Shown here piece after piece: positions 33,922 to 44,210 of a stretch of 64,000 nt of DNA. Within the stretch, counting starts at the first letter, position 1. Each line of letters begins with the position of its first letter. Below the pieces are notes generated by a model, which searched no databases, was not told the origin of the DNA, and saw only the letters and a program-made list of their open reading frames with translations. The stretch is from Actinomycetota bacterium (GTDB lineage Bacteria; Actinomycetota; Geothermincolia; Geothermincolales; RBG-13-55-18): the NCBI GenBank assembly GCA_028697145.1, contig JAQVFR010000006.1, positions 26,737 to 90,736 on the forward strand, read 5' to 3'. The position numbers and the translations under genes are program-made.

Positions 33922-34885
33922 CTATCCCTGTACGACTACCTCCGGTAGAAGCTGGAATATTGGAAACAGCCATGGATACCCGAAGGAGACGATCTCCGCT
34001 ACCAGTTCTCCCGCGAAGTGGAGCACCTGTATGGAATGGGCGCGGAAAACGCGCCTCTCTTCGTCTCGCTGGTAGACGCCGAAGGCCAGCTGCCCGTTGG
34101 CACGCCGGGGCAGTAGGCGCCAGCGGCCCCGCGCCGCGCCCGCGAGCATGCCGGCGGCCAGGTGCTCCTCCACCGCGTCCCTCCCCGCGTACCAGGAGGG
34201 GGAGGGGGGCAACTGAAGGACCACGTCCTCGCTGAGCCGTTCCATCAATGCCACGGCGTCGCCGCTTTCCCAGGCAAAGAGATAGCGCATGAGAAATTCC
34301 GCAGCCGCGTTATCGGCGGGAGGCTCCCTGGTCCCCATCGCGCCGTCGTAGGTGCGGGACATGGAGGCGCGCGCTTCCTCCAGCACGGCGCGCGCTTCCG
34401 CGGCGCCTCCATCCAGAACCCGAGTCAGCGATTCCACGCTCCAGCCCATGACGTCGCCCAGGATGATACAGATGCGCTCGTCCGGACGCAGCGACTGCAG
34501 GGAAGCGGTGAAATAAAGGGACACGCTTTCCCTCTCGCCATAACGTCTCTCGCCGCCGGGCGCTGCCTGGCGGTAGAGGTCGTCGGGGAAGGGCTCGAGC
34601 CACTGGCGGCCTTCCTCCCCCGGCAGGGGCGGCAGCCGGGGGTCGCCGGGCGGGTTTGCCAGGCGGGGCAGGACGCGCGCGGGCCGGTCCGTAAGGGCAC
34701 GCATGCACAGGCGAGCCGCGGTCCCGAAAAGCCGCGCGCGCGCGCGGTCAGTGTCGTCGGGTAGCGCCGCGCCGCCGGCCTTTGCCAACGTCTCCTCGAC
34801 GAGGTCCTCGGCTTCCCGCAGGGAGCCCCCCATGCGGTAGCAGAAGAGCAGCAGCTCCTCCCGGAAGACCTCGACCACGCCTGAA

Positions 34886-34896
<11 letters not shown>
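33922..34896 (-). CDS. ECF41-like sigma factor with SnoaL-type C-terminal domain
   Basis: Protein of 324 residues. Sigma region 2 (about 1-75) reads FREELLLFCYRMGGSLREAEDLVEETLAKA and region 4 (about 125-185) SLQSLRPDERICIILGDVMGWSVESLTRVLDG. A SnoaL/NTF2-like domain follows, with PPSPSWYAGRDAVEEHL (about 240), the motif found in ECF41 sigma factors, whose C-terminal domain modulates activity instead of a separate anti-sigma. The ATG overlaps the end of the maturase gene by 11 nt and lacks a ribosome site of its own, so translation is coupled. It may control the sulfatase module; the usual oxidoreductase/decarboxylase partner of ECF41 is absent. Confidence 0.8.
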
Positions 34897-36181
<1,285 letters not shown>

Positions 36182-36423
36182 TGGTTGCCTCCTGCCGTGA
36201 TGGACGTGTCCGCACGCGTTTATCCCGAGGCCGGCTCGATCATTATCGATTATCGCACGCCGGAAGAAAGGAATCAGCTCACGTCTCGACGTTGCCCGCG
36301 GAGGCCACGGCGTGGCCGGCTATCTCTGGCGGCGATATCCACCTTGTTAAAAGGGAAGGTCACGGGGCCGCAAGGAGCCGGCAACGGAAACGCCGCATGA
36401 CCGGCGCCGTGCCAGCGGGAAGC

Positions 36424-37062
36424 TCAATGGTTCAGGGTGTGGTGGATGATCACGCTGAGGTCGTGGATGAGGACGTCGCGGTCGGCCCGCAGCCCTCCGC
36501 TCAGCCACTGCAGGTTGGTGTATTCGAGCATGGTCACAATGATCTGGGCGGTCACCTCTGGGTCCAGGTCCCCGCACAGGCCCTTTTCCAGGTGCTCGCG
36601 CAGCTTCCTCTCGACTATGCTCACGAAGGGCTGGTTGAACTCCTCGAGCGCCTGGCGGAAATCCTCGCTGTCGAGGGAAGCGCGCACGATGAGGGGGTGG
36701 ATGTTGGAATAGCGCGCGAATATCTCCATGACCCCGCGGATGATGCCTTCCACCTCCTCCAGCGACCTCACCGAGGGACCCTCCGGTTCGTCATCGCGGA
36801 ACCAGCCGAACGACTCGAACTCGCCGATCATGTCCTGGAGCATGTAGCGCAGGAGGTCGTCCTTGTTGCGGAAGTAGAGCCAGAAGGTGCCGTGTCCGAT
36901 GCCGGCGCGGGAGATGATCTTGGCTGCGGTGGTCCTGTCGTAGCCGTGCTCGGCGAACACCTCCTCCGCGGCCTCGACGATGCGGCGCAGGGTCTCGCGC
37001 GACCGGTCCTGGGCGAAACGCACCCCTCGCACTGACGCCTCCGCCCTGCTTTCCTTGCTCAT
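36424..37062 (-). CDS. TetR family transcriptional regulator
   Basis: Repressor-type protein of 212 residues. N-terminal helix-turn-helix at residues 20-70: ILRRIVEAAEEVFAEHG-type sequence (RRIVEAAEEVFAEHG), then YDRTTAAKIISRAGIGHGTFWLYFRNKDDLL, the TetR signature. The C-terminal ligand domain is typical in length. Start ATG chosen because GGAAAGG precedes it. A perfect TGACT-N3-AGTCA inverted repeat 20 nt upstream may be its own operator. Transcribed divergently from the MarR/MMPL operon, which it might also control. Confidence 0.88.
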   Translation of the reverse strand: MSKESRAEASVRGVRFAQDRSRETLRRIVEAAEEVFAEHGYDRTTAAKIISRAGIGHGTFWLYFRNKDDLLRYMLQDMIGEFESFGWFRDDEPEGPSVRSLEEVEGIIRGVMEIFARYSNIHPLIVRASLDSEDFRQALEEFNQPFVSIVERKLREHLEKGLCGDLDPEVTAQIIVTMLEYTNLQWLSGGLRADRDVLIHDLSVIIHHTLNH

Positions 37063-37081
37063 ATAGGCCTTTCCATTATTA

Positions 37082-37094
37082 TGACTGACAGTCA
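37082..37094. promoter_or_regulatory. Palindromic operator in the TetR-MarR intergenic region
   Basis: TGACTGACAGTCA, a perfect 5+3+5 inverted repeat 20 nt before the TetR start. A second, looser pair (GGTCAA near 37119 and TTGACC at 37146-37151) flanks the MarR -35. Confidence 0.5.
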
Positions 37095-37145
37095 CAATTT
37101 ACCATCACCACCCGGCAAGGTCAATTTCACCCCGACCTCGACCGC

Positions 37146-37174
37146 TTGACCCGTCGGGACGGGGGCAATAAAAT
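37146..37174 (+). promoter_or_regulatory. Promoter of the MarR-exporter operon, nearly leaderless
   Basis: TTGACC, 17 nt, TAAAAT. The expected start site lies 0-4 nt before the ATG at 37184, and there is no Shine-Dalgarno sequence, so the transcript is probably leaderless, as is common in Actinomycetota. Confidence 0.65.
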
Positions 37175-37183
37175 ATTTGTGTA

Positions 37184-37693
37184 ATGAAAAATATGAAAGA
37201 TGCAAAGAAATCCCCCGCCAGGGGCGACGACGAAGTCTTCGTCGAGATGGTGGAGACGGTGTTCCTTTTCATGCACGAGCAGTACGGAGAGTTCGGGGCC
37301 ATCCTCAAGGAAAACGACATAAACTACACCCAGTATGTGGCCCTCATCACCGTCTACATGAACGGAGCGCTGAGCGAGGGTGACCTGGCGAAGATGATGT
37401 TCATCAATCCCTCCACGGTGAGCCGCATGGTATACGCCCTGGAGAAAAAGGGATGGGTCAAGAGCGCACGGGACAAGGCCGACCGCCGCAGGGTCATCGT
37501 GACCCTTTCCCCGAGCGGCAGGCGCAAGATGGAGGAGATGAGGGACGAGCAGGCCGAGGTGGTGGCACACCAGGTCGCGCGCCTCGGGGAGGAAGAACGG
37601 AAGTTCGTATATCAGGTGGCGGAGTTCGTGAACAAGGCACTCAGGCTGATGATTTCCGCGGGTGCCGGAGAGAGCGGCGAGGCGGATTCGTGA
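37184..37693 (+). CDS. MarR family transcriptional regulator
   Basis: Protein of 169 residues with the winged helix: NDINYTQYVALITVYMNGALSEGDLAKMMFINPSTVSRMVYALEKKGWV (residues 45-95) and the wing DKADRRRVIVTLSPSGR, both diagnostic of MarR. Its stop overlaps the GTG of the downstream MMPL exporter (GTGA), the classic local-regulator/efflux arrangement. It likely represses the pair and releases it on binding a small hydrophobic ligand. No ribosome site, leaderless start inferred. Confidence 0.88.
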   Translation: MKNMKDAKKSPARGDDEVFVEMVETVFLFMHEQYGEFGAILKENDINYTQYVALITVYMNGALSEGDLAKMMFINPSTVSRMVYALEKKGWVKSARDKADRRRVIVTLSPSGRRKMEEMRDEQAEVVAHQVARLGEEERKFVYQVAEFVNKALRLMISAGAGESGEADS

Positions 37694-40200
37694 AGAGGAT
37701 CATCGAGTCGATAGTCACGGCCGGCGCCAGGAGGCCGTGGCCGGTAATCGCGGTAATACTCCTGATATCCGTGGCGGCCGTTTTCGGGGTCCTGCGCGTG
37801 GAGATGGAGTTCAGCCAGAGGTCGCTGCTTCCCGAGGGCTACGGTTCCATAGACACCGTCAAGCAGGTGGAGGAGGACTTCGGGGGCATAGACTACGTCA
37901 AGGTGCTGCTCGGCGGGGACGACCTCACCTCACCCGATTCGATCCTCGCCCTGTACGGCTACGCCCTGGAACTCGAGGACATGAGCGACCCCGTGCTCTG
38001 GGGGGAGTACGTGCTCGGGGTGGAGAGCTATATCAGCCAGCTCGCGCGCAATCCCCAGGCGGCGCCCCTTTTCGCCCTCGCATACGCGGTCGAGGGGTCC
38101 CAGACACCCGGGGAGTTCTCGGCTGCCGTGCGCGCTTTCCTCTCCGATCCGGATGCCGCGGCCCTCGGGGATTACGAGGGCTCCGCCGCTCTCTTCGAGA
38201 TCCTGGGCCGAGCGGCGGAGCCGGACGAATCCATGGCGCTGAAGGGCTTGATCGAGGACGCGCTCGGCCTGGCGATGCGGGAGGCCGTAGCCGGATACCT
38301 GGCTGAACCCGCCGCAGCCGGTCTCGTGATGGGCAGGACACTGAGCGCGGGCCACGCGCACTCCCTGCTGAAGATACAGGTGAGTCCGGGACTGGCCCAA
38401 TCCGAGAAGATGGAGTACGCGAAACGGCTACGGGACTTCACAGCGGAATATTTCGCCCGCTACGGGATAACGGCCGAGGTGAGCGGGGAGACCTATATCA
38501 TGGCGGATATCCAGGACCTGGCGGTCCGGGACGGCATGATACTGGGGCTGGCGGCGTTGCTCTTCATCGCGCTGGTGCTCTTTCTCACCTTCCGCAAGGT
38601 GCTGGACGTGATCCTGACCCTGGCCGTGGTGCTCATATCCACCCTGTGGGTTTTCGGTTTCATGGGACTCGCGGGCGTCAGGTTCACCATCATGAGCATC
38701 GCCATCGTGCCGCTGCTTCTGGGCATAGACATCGCCTATTCCATACACATCCTCATGCGTTACTACGAGGAGCGAGACAAGGGCGCCGGCGCCCGGGAAT
38801 CCGCCACCAGCGCGGTTAATACGGTGGGCGTTGCCGTGTTCCTGACCGCGGCCACCACCATGTTCGGGTTCCTCTCCTTCTCCATCTCCGACGTGCCGCC
38901 CATCGTGGAGTTCGGCCTGCTCTGCCTGGCTGGCGTTTTCTTCGGCTACGCCCTCTCCGTCTTCCTCCTTCCCGCCGCCCTGGTCCTCAGGGACAGGCGC
39001 CGCGATACGGTGGAGCGGAGGCGGGTAGAGTCCCACCGCCTCCTCGACTGGGTCGACCGCGGGCTGGCCAGGCTGTCTATGCTGGCCGAGCGTCACCGTA
39101 AGGTGGTATGGGGGGTGACATTGCTGCTCGTGGCGGGATGCATCGCGCTCGCGGCGGGTCTCTCCACCGCCGCGGACATGCGCTCTTTCGTACCCCAGGA
39201 CATGCCCTCGTACGAGATATTCCTCCGCCTGGAGGATCATTTCGGCGGCCAGGACACGGCGGTCGCCCTGGTGGAGGGGGAGGACCTGCTCTCCCCCGAG
39301 TCCCTGCGCTCCATGGACGCTTTCATCGGCGAGGTCCTGGAGGATCCCCGCAACCTCTCCAGCGAGGGGGAAGAGGTCTACTTCAAGGGCGACCGGGTCA
39401 GCAGCCTGTCGACCATCTTCAAGGCGCTGGAGGGCAAGCTGCCCTCCTCCCGGGCGGAGGCCGAGGCCGCTCTGGAGCGGGCGGGGGCGGAGTACGGTTT
39501 CGATACCTCGGCCCTGATAGGGCCGGACGGCGAGAAGGCACTCATCGTCTTCGACATCTTCTTCCTGGGCGAGGAGGCGGAGAAGGAGATGGCCGCTATC
39601 CTCAGCGACGGCGCGAACGAGACCATGATCTCCCCCGGCTCCCCCCGCTACCGCGTGACCGGCATGCCGCTGATCATCTCGGACACCATGGACAAGCTGT
39701 TTTCGACCCAGATAGAGACCAGCCTGCTGGCACTCGCCCTGTGCCTGTTGCTTGTGGTGCTCATCTTCCGCTCCTTCTACTACGGGCTCGCCTCCATCTC
39801 GGTGGTCTTCCTGGCCATCGCCTTCGAGCTGGGGATCCTGCGCCTGATGGGGTGGCCGTTGGACATCATGACCGTGATGATCGCCTCCATGGTCATCGGG
39901 GTCGGCATAGACTTCGGCATACACGTTGCCCACCGCTTCCGGGAGGAGGTCTACGCCAACGGGGTGGAAGCCGCAGAGGCCGTGAACGCCACCGTGCGCA
40001 ACGTGGGCGTCGCTCTCATATCCGCGGCCGTGACCACCTGCGGAGCCTTCCTCATCCTCGCCATCTCCAGCCTCTCCGCGCTGCGCAGGTTCGGCATCAT
40101 CACCGCCATCGCCCTAGCCAGCGCCTGTTTCGCCGCCCTGGTGCTCGAGCCCTCTTTCCTGGCTTCCATCGCCCTGCGCAAGGAGAAGAAGCGAGCCTAA
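37690..40200 (+). CDS. RND superfamily exporter (MMPL/HAE3 type)
   Basis: Transporter of 836 residues with two homologous halves, each one helix, a large extracytoplasmic loop, then five to six helices. The helix-4-type motif appears as GIDIAYSIHILMRYYEERDKG (around 350) and GVGIDFGIHVAHRFREE (around 745), with the proton-relay aspartates in both halves. MMPL/HAE3 members export lipids, hopanoids or drugs. GTG start overlaps the MarR stop. The AT-rich, tandem-hairpin element directly downstream marks the end of the unit. Confidence 0.9.
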   Translation: MKRIIESIVTAGARRPWPVIAVILLISVAAVFGVLRVEMEFSQRSLLPEGYGSIDTVKQVEEDFGGIDYVKVLLGGDDLTSPDSILALYGYALELEDMSDPVLWGEYVLGVESYISQLARNPQAAPLFALAYAVEGSQTPGEFSAAVRAFLSDPDAAALGDYEGSAALFEILGRAAEPDESMALKGLIEDALGLAMREAVAGYLAEPAAAGLVMGRTLSAGHAHSLLKIQVSPGLAQSEKMEYAKRLRDFTAEYFARYGITAEVSGETYIMADIQDLAVRDGMILGLAALLFIALVLFLTFRKVLDVILTLAVVLISTLWVFGFMGLAGVRFTIMSIAIVPLLLGIDIAYSIHILMRYYEERDKGAGARESATSAVNTVGVAVFLTAATTMFGFLSFSISDVPPIVEFGLLCLAGVFFGYALSVFLLPAALVLRDRRRDTVERRRVESHRLLDWVDRGLARLSMLAERHRKVVWGVTLLLVAGCIALAAGLSTAADMRSFVPQDMPSYEIFLRLEDHFGGQDTAVALVEGEDLLSPESLRSMDAFIGEVLEDPRNLSSEGEEVYFKGDRVSSLSTIFKALEGKLPSSRAEAEAALERAGAEYGFDTSALIGPDGEKALIVFDIFFLGEEAEKEMAAILSDGANETMISPGSPRYRVTGMPLIISDTMDKLFSTQIETSLLALALCLLLVVLIFRSFYYGLASISVVFLAIAFELGILRLMGWPLDIMTVMIASMVIGVGIDFGIHVAHRFREEVYANGVEAAEAVNATVRNVGVALISAAVTTCGAFLILAISSLSALRRFGIITAIALASACFAALVLEPSFLASIALRKEKKRA

Positions 40201-40202
40201 TG

Positions 40203-40301
40203 GGGTCACCTAATGGGGTCAGGTCTTGTTTTTTGCATACCCCGGTATGTTGCCTGTTGGCAACAGGCGGTTTTCTGAGCGAAAGCAAAACCTGACCCCT
40301 G
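40203..40301. repeat. REP/MITE-like inverted repeat element
   Basis: GGGGTCAGGTCTTG (40215-40228) and CAAAACCTGACCCC (40286-40299) match as inverted repeats with one mismatch. Between them lie ATACC..GGTAT and the hairpin GCCTGTT-GGC-AACAGGC. TAATGGGGTCA is also directly repeated at the left end. The GGGGTCAGGTCTTG end is a sequence I associate with non-autonomous relatives of REP-associated (RAYT/IS200-like) transposases. No transposase gene is present. Confidence 0.6.
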
Positions 40302-40362
40302 TCAGCGGTTCGTCGAGAGAGCGGAGGTGCGCAGACGGGCGGGACTATGGATCGATCGGGGG

Positions 40363-40368
40363 TATAAT
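40363..40368 (+). promoter_or_regulatory. -10 element of the LemA gene (leaderless)
   Basis: Perfect TATAAT with only 6 nt to the ATG at 40375, placing the transcript start on the start codon. No convincing -35 and no ribosome site are seen. Confidence 0.5.
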
Positions 40369-40374
40369 CTACGC

Positions 40375-40905
40375 ATGGATGCGTGGATTTATGCCGTTAT
40401 CGTAGTCGGGGCGCTGTTCCTCCTCGCCGTGGTGCTCGTCTTCAACCATATGATCAGGCTGCGCAACAAGACGAGGAAGGCCTGGCAGGACATCGACGTG
40501 CAGTTGAAGCTGCGCCACCAGCTCATTCCGCTCCTGGTGTCTACGGCAGAGGGCTATGCGTTGCATGAAAAACAGACGCTGGAGAAGGTCACCCGCATGC
40601 GGGCGGAGAGCCAGGCGGCGTCCGGCGTGAGGGAGAGGGGAGCCAGGGAACTCTCGCTGGCGGCCGCCCTGGGCGAGATATTCGTGCTGAGGGAGCGCTA
40701 CCCGGAATTGAAGGCCGACGAGAGCTTTGAGCGGCTGTTCCAGGAGCTGACAAGAGTGGAGGACCACCTGGCCGCCTCCCGCAAGTACTACAATGGCTCG
40801 GTGCGCATTTACAACACGTTCATCCAGAGCTTCCCCCAACTGCTGCTGGCATCCCTCTTCGCCTTTCGGCCCGCCGAATTCTTCCAGGAGGAGGACAACG
40901 GCTGA
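40375..40905 (+). CDS. LemA family membrane protein
   Basis: Protein of 176 residues with one N-terminal helix (IYAVIVVGALFLLAVVLVFNHMIRL) followed by the LemA core. KTRKAWQDIDVQLKLRHQLIPLLVSTAEGYA is the characteristic block and SRKYYNGSVRIYNTFIQSFPQLLLASLFAFRPAEFF the C-terminal one. The fold is a helical bundle outside or along the membrane; function unknown, linked to envelope stress in some bacteria. The ATG lies at the expected start of transcription, suggesting a leaderless mRNA. Confidence 0.88.
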   Translation: MDAWIYAVIVVGALFLLAVVLVFNHMIRLRNKTRKAWQDIDVQLKLRHQLIPLLVSTAEGYALHEKQTLEKVTRMRAESQAASGVRERGARELSLAAALGEIFVLRERYPELKADESFERLFQELTRVEDHLAASRKYYNGSVRIYNTFIQSFPQLLLASLFAFRPAEFFQEEDNG

Positions 40906-41006
40906 ACGCCCGTCCGCCGACAGCGCGATCTTGCCGGACCGGCTCGGCACACCGTCTTCCCCCTGCCTTATAATGATGGTGATTTATCCGCGATCGGGGA
41001 GGTAAG

Positions 41007-42125
41007 GTGGCCGGACTGAGACTGCTGCACACTGCCGACGTGCACCTGGGCGCGCCCTTCGGTTTCCTGGGGCGGCGCGGGCGCGAACATCGCGAGCAAC
41101 TCAAGGCTACCTTCTCGCGGGTGATAGACCTCGCCATCACGTCGCAGGTGGACGCCCTGCTCATCGCGGGCGATCTTTTCCATTCCCCCTACCCCCAACC
41201 CGGGCTGGTGGGCGAGGTCGTGTATCAACTGCGCCGCCTCGACAGCGAGGGCATATGGACGTTGATCGTACCCGGGACCCATGACCGCATGCTTCCGGGA
41301 GGAGTGTACGAGGGCGGGGATTTCTCCTCCCTGGCCCGCCTGCACGTGTTCAGGGACGGCGAGATGGCGCCGTTCTCCGTGGGCGGCCTCGACCTCGACG
41401 TCTACGGCATGGCCGTAAACGGGGAGGGGAGAGACGTCCTGAGCGGTTTTCGCGCGGGGGACGCTGCGCGCTGGCGCGTGGGCCTGCTGCACGCCTCTTT
41501 CGTGTTGCCGGGCAAGGTGGAGAGGGACGAGATGCTGGTCTCCGCCGGGAGCGTGGGTGGCTGCAACCTGCATTATCTGGCGCTGGGCCACTGGCATTCC
41601 CAGGGTGACTACAGCCAGGGAAACACCGCCGCCTTTTACAGCGGTCCCCCGGAGCCCCTCGAGATGGGCAGGGGCGAGGAAGGCAGCGTGCTCCTGGTAG
41701 AGTTGGAGGAGGGTTCCGCCGCCGCCGTGAAACCCATCCCCGTCGGCCGCAGGCGCATGTGCCGCCTCGAACTGGACGCGGGGCGGATAGGCGGCCCGGC
41801 GGAGCTCTATGCCTACCTGCGCCGCATGTCCGACCGCGACCTCGCCCTGGAGGTCCGGCTGGAGGGATTGTGGGGCGAGGAATGGGTTGCCTGCGAATGG
41901 GATATGCTCGAGGAGGAACTCACCCCGCTCTTCTTCCACCTTCGCATGGAGTGCTCGCCCGCGGGGCTCGCGGCGCATGACCTGGAGGCCTACGCGGAGA
42001 AGTCGGTCATCGGCCGCTTTATCCGCATAGCCCGGGAGGAGATGGCGGGCAAGGAGGGCGAGGAGCTGCATATAGCGGAGGAAGCCCTGCGCCTCGGTCT
42101 CTCGCATCTCACGGGGAGGCCCTGA
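41007..42125 (+). CDS. SbcD/Mre11-like metallophosphoesterase nuclease
   Basis: DNA-repair-type nuclease of 372 residues. Calcineurin-like metal motifs in order: LLHTADVHLG (D and H, near 8), LIAGDLFHS (near 47), PGTHDR in place of GNHD (near 83), LLHAS (near 155) and ALGHWH (near 187). The family cuts DNA ends together with a Rad50/SbcC ATPase, which follows 2 nt downstream. GTG start with GGGGAGGTAA before it. The GTHDR variant replaces the usual Asn metal ligand with Thr. Confidence 0.82.
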   Translation: MAGLRLLHTADVHLGAPFGFLGRRGREHREQLKATFSRVIDLAITSQVDALLIAGDLFHSPYPQPGLVGEVVYQLRRLDSEGIWTLIVPGTHDRMLPGGVYEGGDFSSLARLHVFRDGEMAPFSVGGLDLDVYGMAVNGEGRDVLSGFRAGDAARWRVGLLHASFVLPGKVERDEMLVSAGSVGGCNLHYLALGHWHSQGDYSQGNTAAFYSGPPEPLEMGRGEEGSVLLVELEEGSAAAVKPIPVGRRRMCRLELDAGRIGGPAELYAYLRRMSDRDLALEVRLEGLWGEEWVACEWDMLEEELTPLFFHLRMECSPAGLAAHDLEAYAEKSVIGRFIRIAREEMAGKEGEELHIAEEALRLGLSHLTGRP

Positions 42126-42127
42126 CC

Positions 42128-44206
42128 GTGAAGATCACCGCGATCACCTTGCGCAGGTTTCGTCGCTTCCGGCAGGTGAACATCTCGCTGGACGAGGGGA
42201 TAAACGTCGTAAAGGGCCCCAACGAATCGGGCAAATCCACCCTGGTCCAGGCCCTCCTGGCCGCCTTCTTCTGGAAGGTAGATGCCACCCGCAAAGAGGT
42301 GAGGGACAGCTTGACCTGGGGGGAGCAGGGCGGCTTCGTCATCGAGATGGAGGGCGAGGCCTCGGGCCTGCCCTTCCAACTGGTCAAGGACTTCTCCACA
42401 AAGCGGGCTTCCCTGGTATGGGGCGATAGGGAGATGGGAGACCAGGCGGCGATCGACGAGAGCGTCCGGGAGTGGCTGGGACTGGGATCCGAGCTCGCCT
42501 TCCGTTCCACCGCCGGCATCCGGCAGGACGAGGTGGCGGCCATCTCCGCGGGGAGGAAAGAACTGAGCCAGAGCATCCAGGGCACGATAACCGGCTCGGA
42601 TACGTCCGCGGGAGCTACTGAAGCCCTGGACGCGATCGACCGCGAGTTGACCGAGCTGTTGCGGGGCGCGCGCGGGACGGCGAAAAACCCGGGCCCCCTC
42701 GTATGCGCCGAGGAGGAGATGAGCGCCTGGCGGGCCAGACGCGACGAGCTGGCGGCCGTGGTGGAGAACCGCGTCGAGGCGCGGCGGCGCCTGGAGCAGT
42801 GCGGCATGGAGATGGAAGGGATCTCCAGCAGGCTGGAGGCGCTGCGGCGCCTGGCCGATGATTCGTCCGAACACGCCGACATCGAGGAGGATATCGAGGA
42901 CTTCCACCGCCGCTACAGGCAATTGGAGTCGGCCGTGTCTCTGGCGGCGGAGGACGCCGCGCTGCAGAAGGACGAGCGCGAGAGATACGGGGCGCTGAAA
43001 GGCGTCCTCGAGGACAGGCGCGACGAACTGGGGAAGATCGAGATGCGGCGCGCCGGCATATTGGAGGGTCTGGGTATCATGCGCGGCAGGTTGGAGGAGG
43101 CCAGGAAGGCGCGCTACAGGGCCTGGGCTCCCTACCTCCTATTGGCGGGCATCACCCTTATCCTGGTGGGGCTGGCGGGGATCGCGCTCTCACCCTACAT
43201 GCTGGCCTTCACCCTGGCGGGCTCGGTCTGCGTGGCCCTCTCCCTTTTCCCCGGCGGCTACCTGGTTTTCCTGCGCAGGGGGCGGGAGTATACCGCCCTG
43301 GAGGAGCAGGTGCGCGAACTGGAGGGGCGGGAGAGGGAGATAAACGCCCAGGCCGAGGGGATATTATCCGAAGCCGGCTGCGATTCCGTCGAGAGTTTCA
43401 CGCGGATGAAGCTGGGATACCTGGAGCTTCTGGCCAGGCGCAAGGAGATCGCCGACAAGCTCGAGGTGCTCGTCCCGGACGGCGTCACCGCGCGCGTGGA
43501 GGAGGAGGCACGGCAGCTCGCCACGGAGGTGAGCCTGCGGGAGAGGAGGCTCAAGGAGCTGCGGGGGCGCACCGTGGATGCGGTGGGGCTACAGGAGGTC
43601 ATGCGAGATAAGGAAGCCCTGGTCGCCAGGCTGGACGGGCTCAAGGAGGAGCGCGTCCGCCTCGAGGTGGCGGTGAGCGAGGAGGGCGTGGAGGAGGAAT
43701 ACCTCCGCGCCTGCGAGGAAGTCGAGTATCTGAGTGAAAGGATAGACCGCCTGCGCAGGCGGGCCCGCGCGCTGGAGATGGCGCGGGAGTGGCTGGAAAA
43801 GGCGGCCAGCACGACCCTTGCCTCGGCGGCACGCGTCATGGAGGAGATGATCGGCGGCTATATCGCCCGCATCACGGATAACCGCTACAACCGCGTGAGC
43901 GTGGATGAGGGGACCCTGCGCATACGGGTGTGGTCGCGGGAAAAGGGGGACGAGGTGGAGCCGGAGGTGTTGAGCCGGGGGACCGTCGATCAGCTCTACC
44001 TGGCCGCGCGCCTCTCCCTGGTGGAGGTCATATGCGGTGACCGGCGCCCGCCCCTGCTCCTCGACGATCCCTTCGTCACCTTCGACCCCCGCCGCCTCGA
44101 ACGGTCCCTGGAATTGCTGGGGGATTTCGCCCGCGGGCGCCAGGTGATCGTCTTCACCTGCGGGGACCAGTACGACGCGTACGCCGATAACCTGGTACGT
44201 CTGTAG
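42128..44206 (+). CDS. SbcC/YhaN-like AAA ATPase with central transmembrane pair
   Basis: Partner ATPase of 692 residues. N-terminal Walker A GPNESGKST (near 35); C-terminal SRGTVDQLYLAARLSLVE signature and PLLLDDPFVTFD Walker B. The arms between are coiled coil (about 195-330 and 380-560). A hydrophobic pair (LLLAGITLILVGLAGIAL and LAFTLAGSVCVALSLF, about 338-378) sits in the middle, as in YhaN/AAA_27 proteins, which are not soluble Rad50 but membrane-linked. It lacks a zinc-hook CxxC. Co-translated with the nuclease (start 2 nt after its stop). Confidence 0.85.
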   Translation: MKITAITLRRFRRFRQVNISLDEGINVVKGPNESGKSTLVQALLAAFFWKVDATRKEVRDSLTWGEQGGFVIEMEGEASGLPFQLVKDFSTKRASLVWGDREMGDQAAIDESVREWLGLGSELAFRSTAGIRQDEVAAISAGRKELSQSIQGTITGSDTSAGATEALDAIDRELTELLRGARGTAKNPGPLVCAEEEMSAWRARRDELAAVVENRVEARRRLEQCGMEMEGISSRLEALRRLADDSSEHADIEEDIEDFHRRYRQLESAVSLAAEDAALQKDERERYGALKGVLEDRRDELGKIEMRRAGILEGLGIMRGRLEEARKARYRAWAPYLLLAGITLILVGLAGIALSPYMLAFTLAGSVCVALSLFPGGYLVFLRRGREYTALEEQVRELEGREREINAQAEGILSEAGCDSVESFTRMKLGYLELLARRKEIADKLEVLVPDGVTARVEEEARQLATEVSLRERRLKELRGRTVDAVGLQEVMRDKEALVARLDGLKEERVRLEVAVSEEGVEEEYLRACEEVEYLSERIDRLRRRARALEMAREWLEKAASTTLASAARVMEEMIGGYIARITDNRYNRVSVDEGTLRIRVWSREKGDEVEPEVLSRGTVDQLYLAARLSLVEVICGDRRPPLLLDDPFVTFDPRRLERSLELLGDFARGRQVIVFTCGDQYDAYADNLVRL

Positions 44207-44210
44207 AGAG

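Noticed and set aside
36301..36320. GGCCAC-GTGGCC hairpin after the TetR gene as terminator
   Set aside because: Short stem and no T-run in either direction; cannot be separated from chance in GC-rich DNA.
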